From assembly GCA_030645915.1 (NCBI GenBank), contig JAUSNO010000035.1, positions 1 through 64,000 of the forward strand: 64,000 nucleotides of DNA, in the 5' to 3' direction. Position 1 is the first letter of the stretch. Each line of letters starts with the position of its first letter. The notes under the pieces are model-generated. The model made no database searches and had not been told where the DNA came from. It saw only the letters and a list, made by a program, of their open reading frames with translations. This DNA comes from Undibacterium sp. GTDB taxonomy: Bacteria > Pseudomonadota > Gammaproteobacteria > Burkholderiales > Burkholderiaceae_D. This document shows positions 44,259 through 54,710 of this stretch, in pieces. The position numbers were made by a program, and so were the translations under genes.

Positions 44259-45821
44259 ATGTCTGCATCCTACATCCTGTCGATCGACAACGGCACGCAA
44301 AGCGTGCGCGCCATTCTGTTTGATTTGCATGGCAATATCGTCGCCAAAACGCAGGTGCATCTGGAGGCGTATTTCTCGGATCACCCCGGCTGGGCCGAGC
44401 ATGATCCGGAGGATTACTGGCAAGCGGTGTGTACCGCATGCCAGCGCTTGTGGGCGCAAAATGCCATCGCGCCTGCCAGCATCAAGGGCGTGGCGGTGAC
44501 AACGCAGCGCGGCACCATGATCAATCTGGATAAGGACGGCAAGCCGCTGCGCCCGGCAATTACCTGGCTCGATCAGCGTCGCACTGACGATGTGCCACCG
44601 ATCAGCGCGTTCTGGAAACTCGCGTTCAAATTGGCCGGTGTGGCGCAAACCATCAACTATTTTCGTGGCGAGGCCGAGACCAACTGGATCAAGGTGAATC
44701 AGCCCGAGATCTGGGACCAGACCGATAAATACCTGATGCTGTCGGGCTATCTGAACTACCGTCTGTGCGGCAAGTTTGTCGATTCGATAGGCTCGCAAGT
44801 CGGCTATCTGCCGTTTGATTACAAAGGCCTGAAATGGGCGGGACGCAGGGACTGGAAGTGGCAGGCGCTGGCGGTCAAGGCCGAGTCTTTGCCTGAACTT
44901 GTCGCACCCGGCACGCTAATGGGCAAGATCAATGCGGCCGCCGCAACGGCTACCGGTATTCCTGAAGGCACGCCTTTGCTGGCGGCGGCGGCCGACAAGG
45001 CCTGTGAAGTGATCGGTGCCGGTTGCATGCAGCCGCATATCGGCTGCCTGAGTTACGGCACGACGGCGACCATCAATACCACCAGCGCCAAATATCTGGA
45101 GGTGACGCCGTTTATCCCACCTTACCCTGCAGCCATCCCGGGTTCCTACAGCACCGAGGTGCAGATTTTTCGTGGCTACTGGATGGTGAGCTGGTTCAAG
45201 GAGCAATTCGGCCATCATGAAAAAAGCCAGGCCGAACAGCAGGGCGTTGCAGCCGAAGAGCTATTTGATGAGCTGGTAAATGCGGTGCCACCGGGTTCCA
45301 TGGGTTTGATGCTGCAGCCTTACTGGTCGCCCGGCATCAAGGTACCCGGCCCCGAAGCGAAAGGTGCCATCATCGGCTTTGGCGATGTGCATACGCGCGC
45401 CCACATGTACCGCGCGATACTCGAAGGTCTGGCGTATGCGCTGCGTGAAGGCAAAGAGAAAATCGAGAAACGCAGCGGCGTGCCGATTACCGAATTACGC
45501 ATTTCCGGCGGCGGCTCGCAAAGCGATGCGGCGATGCAGCTGACGGCCGATATTTTCGGCCTGCCGACTTCACGGCCGCATGTGTACGAGACTTCCGGTC
45601 TCGGTGCTGCCATTGATGCGGCGGTGGGGCTTGGTTTGTATCCGGATTTTGCTACGGCGATCAAGGCGATGACGCGCATAGGCAAGACCTTTTATCCTAT
45701 CGCACAACATCAAAAAACTTATGATGCGCTGTACCTTCAGGTGTACCAGAAAATGTACGCGCGACTACAGCCGCTGTATCTGGAGATTCAGAAAATTACG
45801 GGGTATCCCAAGCTCAATTAA
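44259..45821 (+). CDS. FGGY-family carbohydrate kinase (glycerol/xylulose kinase-like)
   Basis: 520 aa. ATPase-fold N-terminus [15 protein letters not shown] (phosphate 1 motif), [20 protein letters not shown], and C-terminal [20 protein letters not shown] (adenosine motif). The GGAGA site before the ATG is strong. The sugar substrate is not decided by sequence; glycerol or a related polyol is suggested by the neighbouring glpD. A 207-base gap with a repeat pair separates it from glpD. Confidence 0.9.
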   Translation: MSASYILSIDNGTQSVRAILFDLHGNIVAKTQVHLEAYFSDHPGWAEHDPEDYWQAVCTACQRLWAQNAIAPASIKGVAVTTQRGTMINLDKDGKPLRPAITWLDQRRTDDVPPISAFWKLAFKLAGVAQTINYFRGEAETNWIKVNQPEIWDQTDKYLMLSGYLNYRLCGKFVDSIGSQVGYLPFDYKGLKWAGRRDWKWQALAVKAESLPELVAPGTLMGKINAAAATATGIPEGTPLLAAAADKACEVIGAGCMQPHIGCLSYGTTATINTTSAKYLEVTPFIPPYPAAIPGSYSTEVQIFRGYWMVSWFKEQFGHHEKSQAEQQGVAAEELFDELVNAVPPGSMGLMLQPYWSPGIKVPGPEAKGAIIGFGDVHTRAHMYRAILEGLAYALREGKEKIEKRSGVPITELRISGGGSQSDAAMQLTADIFGLPTSRPHVYETSGLGAAIDAAVGLGLYPDFATAIKAMTRIGKTFYPIAQHQKTYDALYLQVYQKMYARLQPLYLEIQKITGYPKLN

Positions 45822-45841
45822 TTCGCCTTCGCTGTTTTAAT

Positions 45842-46432
45842 TCAGGCGAGTTCTTCCAGCGGTTTCGCCATGCAATGCCGTCGCGCCAAGGTGGCAAGCT
45901 GGTCCAGATACAGCGCCTGGATTTTGACATCAAATCCGCGCGAGTAGGGGTTCATGAAGCCGTGGCTGCTATGGCGCACCAGCTCGGCCTGATGGCCTAG
46001 TTGCTGCAGTTCTGCGGCCAGTTGCGGTGCATCAAATGCCGCTTCTTTTTCGGCAAAAATCAGGCGTGTTGGGCAACGCGGCTGCACTTGCTTGTGATCG
46101 CGGATGCGCGAGCCATAAAACAATACTGCTGCCCGCAACGCCTTTGCAGCTTCGCTGGCGCTGGCTATCCACAATGCGCTGGCACCAGCGCTAAAGCCTA
46201 GCGCTATCCTGATACCCGCGCCATGTTTCTGCAAATGCTGTGTCAGCTTGTCGGCATAGCGCGACACGCCTCCCTGAGCCAAAAACGCATAGTAGGCGGT
46301 TTGCTCCGACTGAAAATATTGTGCCGGATCGTCAAATGGCGACATGACATGACATTGATGCTCAAGCGCGCGAACCAGGCTAGCCACTGCAGGTGTCATG
46401 CCGAAGACATCGGTGGCGATTAAAATTGTCAT
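45842..46432 (-). CDS. Dienelactone-hydrolase-family protein
   Basis: 196 aa alpha/beta hydrolase, shorter than classical dienelactone hydrolase. The nucleophile elbow is GFSAG, the acid probably in FAEKEAAFD, and the His in SHGFMNPYS. No signal peptide, so cytoplasmic. It converges on the kinase gene with only 20 bases between stops. Substrate unknown. Confidence 0.83.
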   Translation of the reverse strand: MTILIATDVFGMTPAVASLVRALEHQCHVMSPFDDPAQYFQSEQTAYYAFLAQGGVSRYADKLTQHLQKHGAGIRIALGFSAGASALWIASASEAAKALRAAVLFYGSRIRDHKQVQPRCPTRLIFAEKEAAFDAPQLAAELQQLGHQAELVRHSSHGFMNPYSRGFDVKIQALYLDQLATLARRHCMAKPLEELA

Positions 46433-46554
46433 ATTGAAGCCGCTGCGCCGCTGTTAGCGGGCGGCGGGCGATGGTGCAGAGTGAGGGAGGGCGCAGACTA
46501 CAGGTTTTTTTGAATAATTTCAAGGCAGTCCTGCATCGATCTACACTTATCTGA

Positions 46555-46583
46555 TTGACACAATATTATTGCTCATCAATACT
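46555..46583 (+). promoter_or_regulatory. Probable sigma70 promoter of the RND efflux genes
   Basis: TTGACA (46555-46560) lies 17 bases from AATACT (46578-46583). It is about 70 bases upstream of the adaptor start, with an AT-rich leader. Confidence 0.5.
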
Positions 46584-46653
46584 TTGTCATTTTGTTGAAC
46601 TTTAATTATTTCATTTGTTCAAACAGCAAATTTATTTCACCGGAGACCCTATT

Positions 46654-47835
46654 ATGTTGCGACCCAGTCTGATTGTTCTTGCCATTACCCTGAGTTTGGC
46701 CGCCTGTAGTAAAGGGGATAAAACTGGCAAGTCAGCCGACACTGTTAAGGGCGCAAGCGCCTCAACGGCGCAGACCTTGAAGGTTACCGCCGAAGATTTA
46801 CTGATCGTTAAAAATAGTGCGCTGTCTTCCGGCCCGGTAATTACCGGAACAATCCAGCCGGAACGCCGCGCTGATTTGCGCGCTGAGGTTTCCGCCATCG
46901 TCCTGCAAGTGCTCAAAGAGAATGGCGAGACGGTCAGAAAAGGCGATTTGCTGGTGCGTCTGGACGATACCTCAATTCGCGACCTGATGAATTCGGCCGA
47001 AGAAGCCGCCCGCGCTTCCGCGCAATCGTTTGACCAGGCAGAGCGCCAGTTGCAGCGCCTGAAGACCTTGCGCGCATCGGGCATGACATCGACGCAGCAG
47101 CTGGAAGATGCAGAAATCCGCCGCAATAATGCGCAGAGCGATCTGGTGGCCGCCAAGGCACGCACCGTGCAGGCGCGCCAGCAATTGCAAAGAACAGAGG
47201 TGCGCGCGCCGTTTGACGGCATCGTCAGCGAACGCAAGGTCTCTGCCGGTGATACCGCACAGATCGGCAAGGAACTGGTGAAAGTGATCGACCCTGCCAG
47301 CATGCGTTTTCAGGGACTGGTGTCGGCCGATAAGATCAATAATGTCAAACCGGATCAGATGGTGAATTTCCGCATTAACGGCTACGACCAGGAATTTATC
47401 GGTAAAGTAAAACGGGTTGATCCGGCAGCCAATCCGACTACACGCCAGGTAGAAGTGATGGTGGAATTTGTCGGTACCAATCAGCCCCGTGTGTCGGGTC
47501 TGTATGCCGAAGGCAGGGTAGAGGCGGGCAGCACACAAATGCTGACGATCAAGGGTACCGCATTGACGTTCGATGGCGATAAGGCCTACGCCTGGCGCGT
47601 CAAGGATGGCTTGCTGAAAAAGGTCAACGTGGTCGTGGGCGAGCGTGATGCACGCCGTGGCGATTACGCAGTACGTTCAGGGTTGGTCGATGGCGACAAG
47701 GTAGTTGGCAATCCATTGTCGACCTTGAAGGATGGCCAAAAAGTCGAGCTGGTTGCCTCCGCTGGCGCGCCTGCGGTCCCGGTCCCGGCTCCCGCCGTGG
47801 CTACGGTAGCTCCGGCATCTGTAGCAGGGAAGTAA
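46654..47835 (+). CDS. RND efflux periplasmic adaptor (lipoprotein)
   Basis: 393 aa from ATG 46654; the 13 earlier codons lack a ribosome site, while GGAG precedes this one. The N-terminus ends LAAC, a lipoprotein box, so it is anchored to the inner membrane by Cys. The biotinyl-lipoyl hairpin region (LRAEVSAIVLQVLKENGETVRKGDLLVRLD) surrounds a coiled coil (about 110-165). It bridges the RND pump encoded next, two bases downstream, to an outer-membrane channel. No channel gene is nearby, so a TolC-like protein from elsewhere must serve. Confidence 0.93.
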   Translation: MLRPSLIVLAITLSLAACSKGDKTGKSADTVKGASASTAQTLKVTAEDLLIVKNSALSSGPVITGTIQPERRADLRAEVSAIVLQVLKENGETVRKGDLLVRLDDTSIRDLMNSAEEAARASAQSFDQAERQLQRLKTLRASGMTSTQQLEDAEIRRNNAQSDLVAAKARTVQARQQLQRTEVRAPFDGIVSERKVSAGDTAQIGKELVKVIDPASMRFQGLVSADKINNVKPDQMVNFRINGYDQEFIGKVKRVDPAANPTTRQVEVMVEFVGTNQPRVSGLYAEGRVEAGSTQMLTIKGTALTFDGDKAYAWRVKDGLLKKVNVVVGERDARRGDYAVRSGLVDGDKVVGNPLSTLKDGQKVELVASAGAPAVPVPAPAVATVAPASVAGK

Positions 47836-47837
47836 CC

Positions 47838-50800
47838 ATGTTTTTATCCGACTTCAGTATCAAACGTCCGATAGCGACGATCGTCATCATTATTTCTTTG
47901 ATGTGCCTGGGCTTGCTGGCACTCAAGAAACTGCGCGTCAATGAACGTCCGAATGTCGATATTCCCGGCTTGATCGTGTCCTTTCCTTATCCGGGTGCAT
48001 CACCTGATACGGTAGAGCGCGAAATTATCAATCGTGTCGAGAAGTCTTTGCAGAGTATCTCGGGCGTTGATGATATTAACTCGACCGCCAATGAAGGTAA
48101 CGCCACCATCTGGATAGGCTTTAACTTTAGCAAGAACATGATTGAAGCATCGGAAGAAGTGCGTAATGCCATTTCTGCCGTGCGGTACAAGTTGCCGACC
48201 GAGATGCGTGAGCCTATCGTGCGCCGTATGGACCCGAATGCGCAACCGATCATGCAATTGGCGTTATCCTCAAAAACCTTGACGCATGCCGAAATATCGC
48301 GCATGGCGGAGGACGAGCTGTCGGATAAATTCCGCGCTATCGATGGCGTGGCGGTGGTCAATGTAAACGGGTCGCTCAAACGGGAATTGAGTGTGTTATT
48401 GCATGCGCAAAAAATGCGTGAATACAATGTGTCAGCCTCCGAGGTAGTGAGTGCCCTGCGTACTCAAAACACCACGGCACCGGTGGGCAAAGTGCGCGGC
48501 AGGCTTGATGAGCAAAGCATACGGCTGATCGGCCGGATAGAATCGCCTGCTGAATTTGAGCAGATCGTGATCAAGCGTCGCGGCAGCGAAGTGGTCAGGC
48601 TGGCGCAGGTCGCAACGATTGCCGATGGTTTTGCTGATGTGAACGGTTTCAGTATCCGTAATGGTAACGCCAATGTCGGGATTTCGATTACCCGCTCGCG
48701 TGAGGCGAGTACGGTCAGTGTCGCCAATAAGATTCGCAAGCTGGTCGATGAGATCAGCAAGACGCTGCCGGAAGGTACCAAGTTTGAAGTGACGCAGGAT
48801 GGCGGCAAGAACGCCGAGAACAATCTGAACAACGTGATCGAGTCCCTGATATTTGGGGCGGTACTGACCATTTTTGTGGTGTATGTTTTTCTCAATTCAT
48901 GGCGTTCTACCTTGATTACCGCACTGAGTTTGCCCACTTCAGTGATCGCCGCGTTTATCGCGGTGTGGCTATGCGGCTTCACGCTTAACTTCATGACTTT
49001 GCTGGGCCTGTCGCTTGCCATCGGCGTGCTGATTGATGATGCGATTGTGGTACGTGAAAATATCGTGCGCCATATGGAAATGGGTTCTGATCGCCGCACC
49101 GCTGCGCTCAACGGCACCAGTGAAATCGGCATGGCGGTTGCCTCCACCACGTTCTCCATTATTGCGGTCTTTATTCCGGTAGCGTTCATGCCTGGTGTCT
49201 CCGGGGAGTGGTTTCGGCCATTTGCCCTGACGGTGACCAGTTCTGTGATCGTGAGTCTGTTCATTTCGTTTACGCTAGATCCGATGTTGTCGGCGTATTG
49301 GGGTGACCCTGTGGGGGAGCATCTGAAACCGAAAACAGGATTAAGTTTGTGGCTGACCAAATTTAATGCATGGTTCGATCATCAGGCAGACCGTTACGGT
49401 AACGTCATCGCCTGGGCCTTGCATCACCGCCGCTGGATGGCATTGATTGCCGGATTGAGTTTTGTGGGCGCGATTGGATTGCACGCCAAATTTGGCGGTA
49501 CCAGTTTTATGCCTTCCACCGACGGCGGTACCATCATTGTTGATGTGCGTACACCGTCCAGCGCCAGTCTTGAGTATGCACGCCTGAAAGTCGAGAAGGC
49601 AGCGGAACTGGCGCGTGCCTTGCCAGAGACCAAGGCAACCAACAGCAACATCTATTCCGGTGGTGGCCGGGTGTATGTCGATATCGACAAGAGCACGACA
49701 CGCAAGCGTTCAGCGCGCGAGATCGGGATTGAGCTGCGCAAATCAGTGGCGACCATTATCGGTGCTGAATATGTGGTGCAGGATGATTTGAATAGCGGTG
49801 GCCGCAAGCCGGTGCAAATTGAATTCTCGGGTACAGACTCACGTAAATTGCTGGAAATTACCAGCGCTTTTGTCGAGCAATTGCGCAAGGTCAATGGCGC
49901 AGTCGATGTCGGCTTATCCGAGCAAGATCCGAAGGACGAATTGCAGATTGAGCTGAACCGGGGCTTTGCCAATTCGCTAGGGATTTCCGTCAATGATGCG
50001 GCGCAAGCCTTGCGCGTAGCGTTTGCCGGTGCCGAGGTGGGTGATTGGGTTGATCCTACCGGCGAGGCGCGTGACGTCGCAGTGCGCCTGCATCCGGATG
50101 ACAGGCTCAATGCAGAAAATATCGAGCATTTGCCGATTGCAGTCAGTGGCAGCGACAAGATGGTACCGCTGGATCAGATCGCTAAAATCACCATGGGCAA
50201 GGGCCCGGCAAAGATTGAGCATTCCAATGGCAAGCGCACGATCACCGTGTCGGCCAATGCCCAGGGTCGATCGCCAGGCGAAGTGACTAGTGATGCGATG
50301 AAGATTGCCAAGGCGATTAATTTCCCTCCTGGTTTCGGCCTGGAGCTGGGCGGTACCGCCAAGGATCAGGATGCCTTGTTCACCGAGATGGCGACGGCGC
50401 TGGTCATGGGAATCGGCTTGATGTATCTGATTCTGGTGATGCAGTTCGGCTCGTTTACCGCACCGGTCGCAGTGATGCTGTCGCTGCCGCTGAGTCTGAT
50501 CGGCGTGGTGGTTGCGCTGTTGCTGACAAATGGCACCATCAATCTGATGAGTTTCATCGGCATTATCATGCTAATGGGGCTGGTGGCGAAAAATGCGATT
50601 CTGCTGCTCGATTGCGCCCGCAAGCGCGAGGCCGAAGGCTTTGGCCGTGAAGAAGCACTCATGTATGCCGGACGGATGCGCCTGCGGCCGATTCTGATGA
50701 CAACCTTTGCCCTGATTGCCGGCATGTTGCCGGTAGCGATAGGCATGGGTGAGGGTGGCGAGTTCTATCGCCCACTGGCTGTCTCCATCATCGGTGGCAC

Positions 50801-51047
50801 GATCACCTCTACCTTGCTCACCTTGCTGGTGGTGCCGACTTTCTATGACAGCATAGAGATTACGCGTGACAGTGCCTTTGCCAAGTACCGTGCGCGCGAG
50901 CTGCGCTGGAATTCGCTGGTAGCCTTTGTCGTGACATTGCTTGAAGCCTTGCTGGCCCTGACCTTCATTCGCCTGATCTATCGCCTGTTGAAAAAAGCGC
51001 TGCTGCTGGTGACCCGGCGCGGTAACAAGCTTGCAAGCGAGGCTTGA
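47838..51047 (+). CDS. RND-family efflux permease
   Basis: 1069 aa, standard size: 12 membrane helices with two large periplasmic loops. It begins MFLSDFSIKRPIATIV, and GVLIDDAIVVRENIVRHME carries the paired Asp of helix 4 used for proton relay. The amphiphile-type (HAE1) family members pump drugs and detergents, but the substrate here is not known. A C-terminal extension of about 35 residues ends in a basic tail. Coupled to the adaptor gene; two hairpins follow. Confidence 0.94.
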   Translation: MFLSDFSIKRPIATIVIIISLMCLGLLALKKLRVNERPNVDIPGLIVSFPYPGASPDTVEREIINRVEKSLQSISGVDDINSTANEGNATIWIGFNFSKNMIEASEEVRNAISAVRYKLPTEMREPIVRRMDPNAQPIMQLALSSKTLTHAEISRMAEDELSDKFRAIDGVAVVNVNGSLKRELSVLLHAQKMREYNVSASEVVSALRTQNTTAPVGKVRGRLDEQSIRLIGRIESPAEFEQIVIKRRGSEVVRLAQVATIADGFADVNGFSIRNGNANVGISITRSREASTVSVANKIRKLVDEISKTLPEGTKFEVTQDGGKNAENNLNNVIESLIFGAVLTIFVVYVFLNSWRSTLITALSLPTSVIAAFIAVWLCGFTLNFMTLLGLSLAIGVLIDDAIVVRENIVRHMEMGSDRRTAALNGTSEIGMAVASTTFSIIAVFIPVAFMPGVSGEWFRPFALTVTSSVIVSLFISFTLDPMLSAYWGDPVGEHLKPKTGLSLWLTKFNAWFDHQADRYGNVIAWALHHRRWMALIAGLSFVGAIGLHAKFGGTSFMPSTDGGTIIVDVRTPSSASLEYARLKVEKAAELARALPETKATNSNIYSGGGRVYVDIDKSTTRKRSAREIGIELRKSVATIIGAEYVVQDDLNSGGRKPVQIEFSGTDSRKLLEITSAFVEQLRKVNGAVDVGLSEQDPKDELQIELNRGFANSLGISVNDAAQALRVAFAGAEVGDWVDPTGEARDVAVRLHPDDRLNAENIEHLPIAVSGSDKMVPLDQIAKITMGKGPAKIEHSNGKRTITVSANAQGRSPGEVTSDAMKIAKAINFPPGFGLELGGTAKDQDALFTEMATALVMGIGLMYLILVMQFGSFTAPVAVMLSLPLSLIGVVVALLLTNGTINLMSFIGIIMLMGLVAKNAILLLDCARKREAEGFGREEALMYAGRMRLRPILMTTFALIAGMLPVAIGMGEGGEFYRPLAVSIIGGTITSTLLTLLVVPTFYDSIEITRDSAFAKYRARELRWNSLVAFVVTLLEALLALTFIRLIYRLLKKALLLVTRRGNKLASEA

Positions 51048-51123
51048 ATCTTCCGTCGGCAAGACGGTGATGTGCCATCCGACGCTTGACTGTTTGGCCT
51101 CAAGTCTGGATACTTCTGTCACT

Positions 51124-51154
51124 GTTTTATCGGGCTAACCCAGCCCGATAAAAC
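51124..51154. terminator. Hairpin downstream of the RND permease gene
   Basis: A perfect 13-bp stem (GTTTTATCGGGCT with 51142-51154) and a five-base loop. The arms contain T- and A-runs, so it could work as a terminator on either strand, though no extra T-run follows. Confidence 0.5.
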
Positions 51155-51184
51155 GTCCAAATCTAAAAAATAATTGAGATAAAC

Positions 51185-51216
51185 AAGCAAGCGGCCTTAT
51201 CGAAGGCCGCTTGCTT
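51185..51216. terminator. Second hairpin before the POT transporter gene
   Basis: A perfect 14-bp stem (AAGCAAGCGGCCTT with 51203-51216) and an ATCG loop, 35 bases before the transporter start. As no good T-run follows, it may be a leader structure rather than a terminator. Confidence 0.5.
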
Positions 51217-51251
51217 CTTGCATGACAAGAACCATTAAAGAGGAGAGATAG

Positions 51252-52808
51252 ATGAGCCAATCCAACACTAGCACTGTGCAGGCAAAAATGCCGCGCCAGA
51301 TTCCCTTCATCATTGCCAGTGAGGGATGTGAGCGTTTCAGTTTTTACGGCATGCGCAATATCCTGACCGTATTCCTGATGACCAGTTTGCTGTTGTCGAT
51401 TCCGGAGCCGCTGCGCGCTGGCATGGCAAAAGAGGTTTTTCATACCTTTGTGATCGGCGTGTATTTTTTTCCTTTGCTAGGTGGCTGGATCGCCGACCGT
51501 TATTTTGGTAAATACAATACGGTGCTGTGGCTCAGCCTGGTGTATTGCGCCGGGCACGCCTGCCTGGCGTTCTTTGAAGATAACCGCAACGGTTTTTTCT
51601 TTGGCCTGTTCCTGATCGCGCTCGGTTCCGGCGGTATCAAGCCTTTGGTGAGTTCCTTCATTGGTGATCAGTTTGACCAGAGCAACCGCAGTCTGGCGCA
51701 AAAAGTGTTTGACGGGTTTTACTGGATCATCAATTTCGGTTCTTTCTTCGCCTCCTTGCTGATGCCGATTTTTCTCAAGAGTTTTGGCGCCAGCGTGGCG
51801 TTTGGCATTCCGGGTGTGCTGATGTTTATCGCCACTGTCATTTTTTGGCTGGGTCGCAAAAAATATGTGCATGTGGCGCCTGTCGCCAAAGACCCGCATT
51901 CTTTCCTCAATGTGGTGCGTACTGCCTTAAAGACCCAAGTGCCGGGACAGGCGCGTTCAGGTTATTTTCTGGCGGTAGCTGGTGTGGCGCTGGCAGTTGG
52001 TTCGATGTTTCTGGTGCCGGGTATCAGTATCGTAGCGGCGCTTTGCCTGGCACTGGTATTTGTGCTCGGCTTTGGCGGCATGGGCGCGTGGATGCAGTTG
52101 GAGCGCGCCCGCGGCATTCACCCTGATGAGGCGGTCGATGGCGTGCGTTCCGTTTTGCGTTTGCTGGTGCTGTTTGCCCTGGTAACACCGTTCTGGTCCC
52201 TGTTTGATCAGAAGGCCTCTACTTGGGTCTTGCAGGCAGACCAGATGACCAAGCCGGAATGGTTTCAGTCATCGATGATGCAGTCACTCAATCCTGCCTT
52301 GGTGATGCTGCTGATCCCATTCAATAACCTGGTTCTGTACCCTTTGCTCAAACGCATGGGCGTTGAGTTGACGGCCTTGCGCCGGATGGGTATGGGGATT
52401 GCGTTTTCTGGTTTTGCCTGGATCGTGGTGGGCTTCATGCAGCTGGCGCTTGATGGCGGCAGCGCACTGGATATTACCTGGCAGGTCTTGCCGTATGCCT
52501 TGCTGACTTTTGGTGAAGTGCTGGTGTCTGCCACCGGCCTTGAATTTGCCTATAGCCAGGCGCCGTTGGCAATGAAGGGCGTGATCATGAGCTTCTGGAG
52601 CCTGTCTGTCACCATCGGTAACCTGTGGGTATTGCTGGCCAATTCCAGCGTGAAGAGCGCTGTAGTGACCGAGCAGATCAAGACCACGGGCATCAGCGTT
52701 ACCGCCTTCCAGATGTTCTTCTTTGCCGGCTTTGCCTTGCTGGCAGCGCTGGCATTTGCCATGTATGCGCGCAGCTACAGCATGTTGAACAATTATCGCA
52801 AAGCGTAA
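51252..52808 (+). CDS. POT/PTR-family proton-coupled oligopeptide transporter
   Basis: 518 aa with 13-14 membrane helices. The family motif EGCERFSFYGM (ExxERFxY type) is at about residues 24-34, and the long first helices and GGWIADRYFGKYNTV loop match peptide transporters of the DtpA-D type. It takes up di- and tripeptides with protons. AGGAGAG gives a strong ribosome site. Ends at a strong terminator. Confidence 0.93.
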   Translation: MSQSNTSTVQAKMPRQIPFIIASEGCERFSFYGMRNILTVFLMTSLLLSIPEPLRAGMAKEVFHTFVIGVYFFPLLGGWIADRYFGKYNTVLWLSLVYCAGHACLAFFEDNRNGFFFGLFLIALGSGGIKPLVSSFIGDQFDQSNRSLAQKVFDGFYWIINFGSFFASLLMPIFLKSFGASVAFGIPGVLMFIATVIFWLGRKKYVHVAPVAKDPHSFLNVVRTALKTQVPGQARSGYFLAVAGVALAVGSMFLVPGISIVAALCLALVFVLGFGGMGAWMQLERARGIHPDEAVDGVRSVLRLLVLFALVTPFWSLFDQKASTWVLQADQMTKPEWFQSSMMQSLNPALVMLLIPFNNLVLYPLLKRMGVELTALRRMGMGIAFSGFAWIVVGFMQLALDGGSALDITWQVLPYALLTFGEVLVSATGLEFAYSQAPLAMKGVIMSFWSLSVTIGNLWVLLANSSVKSAVVTEQIKTTGISVTAFQMFFFAGFALLAALAFAMYARSYSMLNNYRKA

Positions 52809-52817
52809 AACCGAAAC

Positions 52818-52858
52818 GAAAAAAAAGCCGCATGATGCAAATCATGCGGCTTTTTTTA
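52818..52858. terminator. Bidirectional terminator
   Basis: A perfect AAAAAAGCCGCATGAT stem (52821-52836 with 52841-52856) and GCAA loop, flanked by A's and T's, between the convergent POT and phosphatase genes. Confidence 0.93.
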
Positions 52859-52868
52859 TGCGTAAAAA

Positions 52869-54572
52869 TTAACGCAATGTCTCAATCAGTACCCGACCCT
52901 CAGATCCGGCAGGCGGGCGCACGCGTAGCAGGTGTGCCAGCGTCGGGGCGATATCCATGACTTCGGCATAGCCGCCATAGTTGCCTGCTTTGATCCACGG
53001 CTTGCCCATCATCATCAATGGCACATTGGTGTCGTAGCGATAGGGAGATCCGTGCGATGTGCCGTGATCGCCGCTGCTGAAATACCAGTAAGGCTTTGCC
53101 ACGATCACCAGATCGCCTGATATCTGGCGGTGCCAGGAACGCTGCATCAGTTTGCTGATATGGCTGGCCGGCACTGCGCCGGTTTCCAGCTGGGTGCGGG
53201 TAAAAATATCGGCAACGCCCGGGTAGCTGAGCATGAAACGTGCGGCAGTATTTTCCACATCTTCACGTTTCAAGTTCTTTTGTTCGAGTAATTGATAGTC
53301 AAGCAAAATGCTCGGTGGCGACCATTTGACGGCGATTTTTTCTATGCCAAACTTTTCTGACAAATGCTGGTTCAACAACCCCATGAGTTTGTTGCCGTTG
53401 AGTCTTTGTGCATCGAAATTGTTGGCCTGGGCAAATTCCGGCACATTCGGAAAACCATGATCGGCCGTCATGACGACCAGCGTGTTGTCGAGACCGATGC
53501 GCTTGTCGATATAGTTGAGAAAACCTGCCAATAAGCGGTCCAGGCGCTGCAAGTGGTCGTGCGACATGCGGCTTTCTGGCCCATAGTTGTGGTTCACCGC
53601 ATCGTGGCTGGACAGACTGACGGTCAGCACATCGGTCACGCGTGCCGGATTGTTGCCCAGCTTCTCGCCTTCGACTGCCGCGCGGGCAAAATCGAAGGTC
53701 ATTTCATCGAGAAACGGACTGGTGAAAAGCTTGCCATAGTATTCGGCATCGGGTCGGCCGGATTTGCTGGCGAACATGAAGGGAAAGCGATTGCTTCCTT
53801 CCGCATTGAGCGGTGCGACGACATCATCTCTGGCGTCGCCCGCATAGGCAATCTCGGGCAGCAGCTGGCGCCATTCCTTGCCGTAAAACCTGTCTTGCGG
53901 TTTGCCCGTGTGATAGCGCTGATGCCACTCCGGATACGCCGCCATGTAATACGTGCTGCTGGCGAAGTTGCCCGATTTGGTGTTGTACATGTACGCCGTG
54001 CCGGTCTTGCCCGCCAACAGGATAGCGCCCCGGTCTTTGCCCGAGACTGAAACCACCTTGGACTGATTGCCGCTGGCATAGCGCAGCTCATCGCCTAAGG
54101 TAGAAACGCGTAAATTGGCGGGCGAAGTGCCATCGCTGCTCTTGGTTTCTTCGCCCAGATAGGTGTACCTGGTGTCTTGCGTGCAGTAGACCGGCGCCAG
54201 CGTGGCCGGGTCTATCCAGTTATTGTTGATGATGCCGTGCTGGTAAGGGTAAGCGCCGGTCAGGATTGCCGCGTGTCCAACGGCAGTCACGGTAACGCCA
54301 TGGGCTTGGTGGGCATTGTCAAACCAGGCGCCTTGATCCAGCAGGCGGCGAAATCCGCCCTGGCCGAATTGCTCACGATAGCGTTGCACCTGCTCTTGCG
54401 GCAGGCCATCGACCACCAGCACCAATACCAATTTGGGTTGAGGCGTTTTATCGACGGCAAAGGCCGGGTTGCCTGCGCTGAAGGCGATGGCCGTGAAACA
54501 GGCGAACAGGGTGGAAAAAATTAGACGTTTTTTGGGCTGCGCCGGCGTAGATGCTGATGTTGATCGATACAT
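52869..54572 (-). CDS. Secreted alkaline phosphatase (PafA-like)
   Basis: 567 aa with a signal peptide (about 1-39, cut after AFA). The alkaline phosphatase superfamily fold is shown by VLVVDGLPQEQV (first metal Asp54), HGVTVTAVGHAAILTG with the nucleophilic Thr, SLSSHDAVNHNYGPES and MTADHGFPNVPEFAQ as metal ligands. A Thr nucleophile is the feature of PafA-type enzymes that split phosphate monoesters without Ser. Periplasmic. Single gene; 54573-54940 upstream contains repeat copy 4. Confidence 0.9.
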   Translation of the reverse strand: MYRSTSASTPAQPKKRLIFSTLFACFTAIAFSAGNPAFAVDKTPQPKLVLVLVVDGLPQEQVQRYREQFGQGGFRRLLDQGAWFDNAHQAHGVTVTAVGHAAILTGAYPYQHGIINNNWIDPATLAPVYCTQDTRYTYLGEETKSSDGTSPANLRVSTLGDELRYASGNQSKVVSVSGKDRGAILLAGKTGTAYMYNTKSGNFASSTYYMAAYPEWHQRYHTGKPQDRFYGKEWRQLLPEIAYAGDARDDVVAPLNAEGSNRFPFMFASKSGRPDAEYYGKLFTSPFLDEMTFDFARAAVEGEKLGNNPARVTDVLTVSLSSHDAVNHNYGPESRMSHDHLQRLDRLLAGFLNYIDKRIGLDNTLVVMTADHGFPNVPEFAQANNFDAQRLNGNKLMGLLNQHLSEKFGIEKIAVKWSPPSILLDYQLLEQKNLKREDVENTAARFMLSYPGVADIFTRTQLETGAVPASHISKLMQRSWHRQISGDLVIVAKPYWYFSSGDHGTSHGSPYRYDTNVPLMMMGKPWIKAGNYGGYAEVMDIAPTLAHLLRVRPPAGSEGRVLIETLR

Positions 54573-54710
54573 GATTTTAATAAAATGTGAATGCTTGCGA
54601 TTGGGGGAGTGGGCAGATAGGCAGAACCTGCCTGATCATTTGCTGCTGAAAACAGAATACACTAAAGCCATTGCGGTTAGCCTGATTTGACAGCGCTGAA
54701 AAACCAGAAT

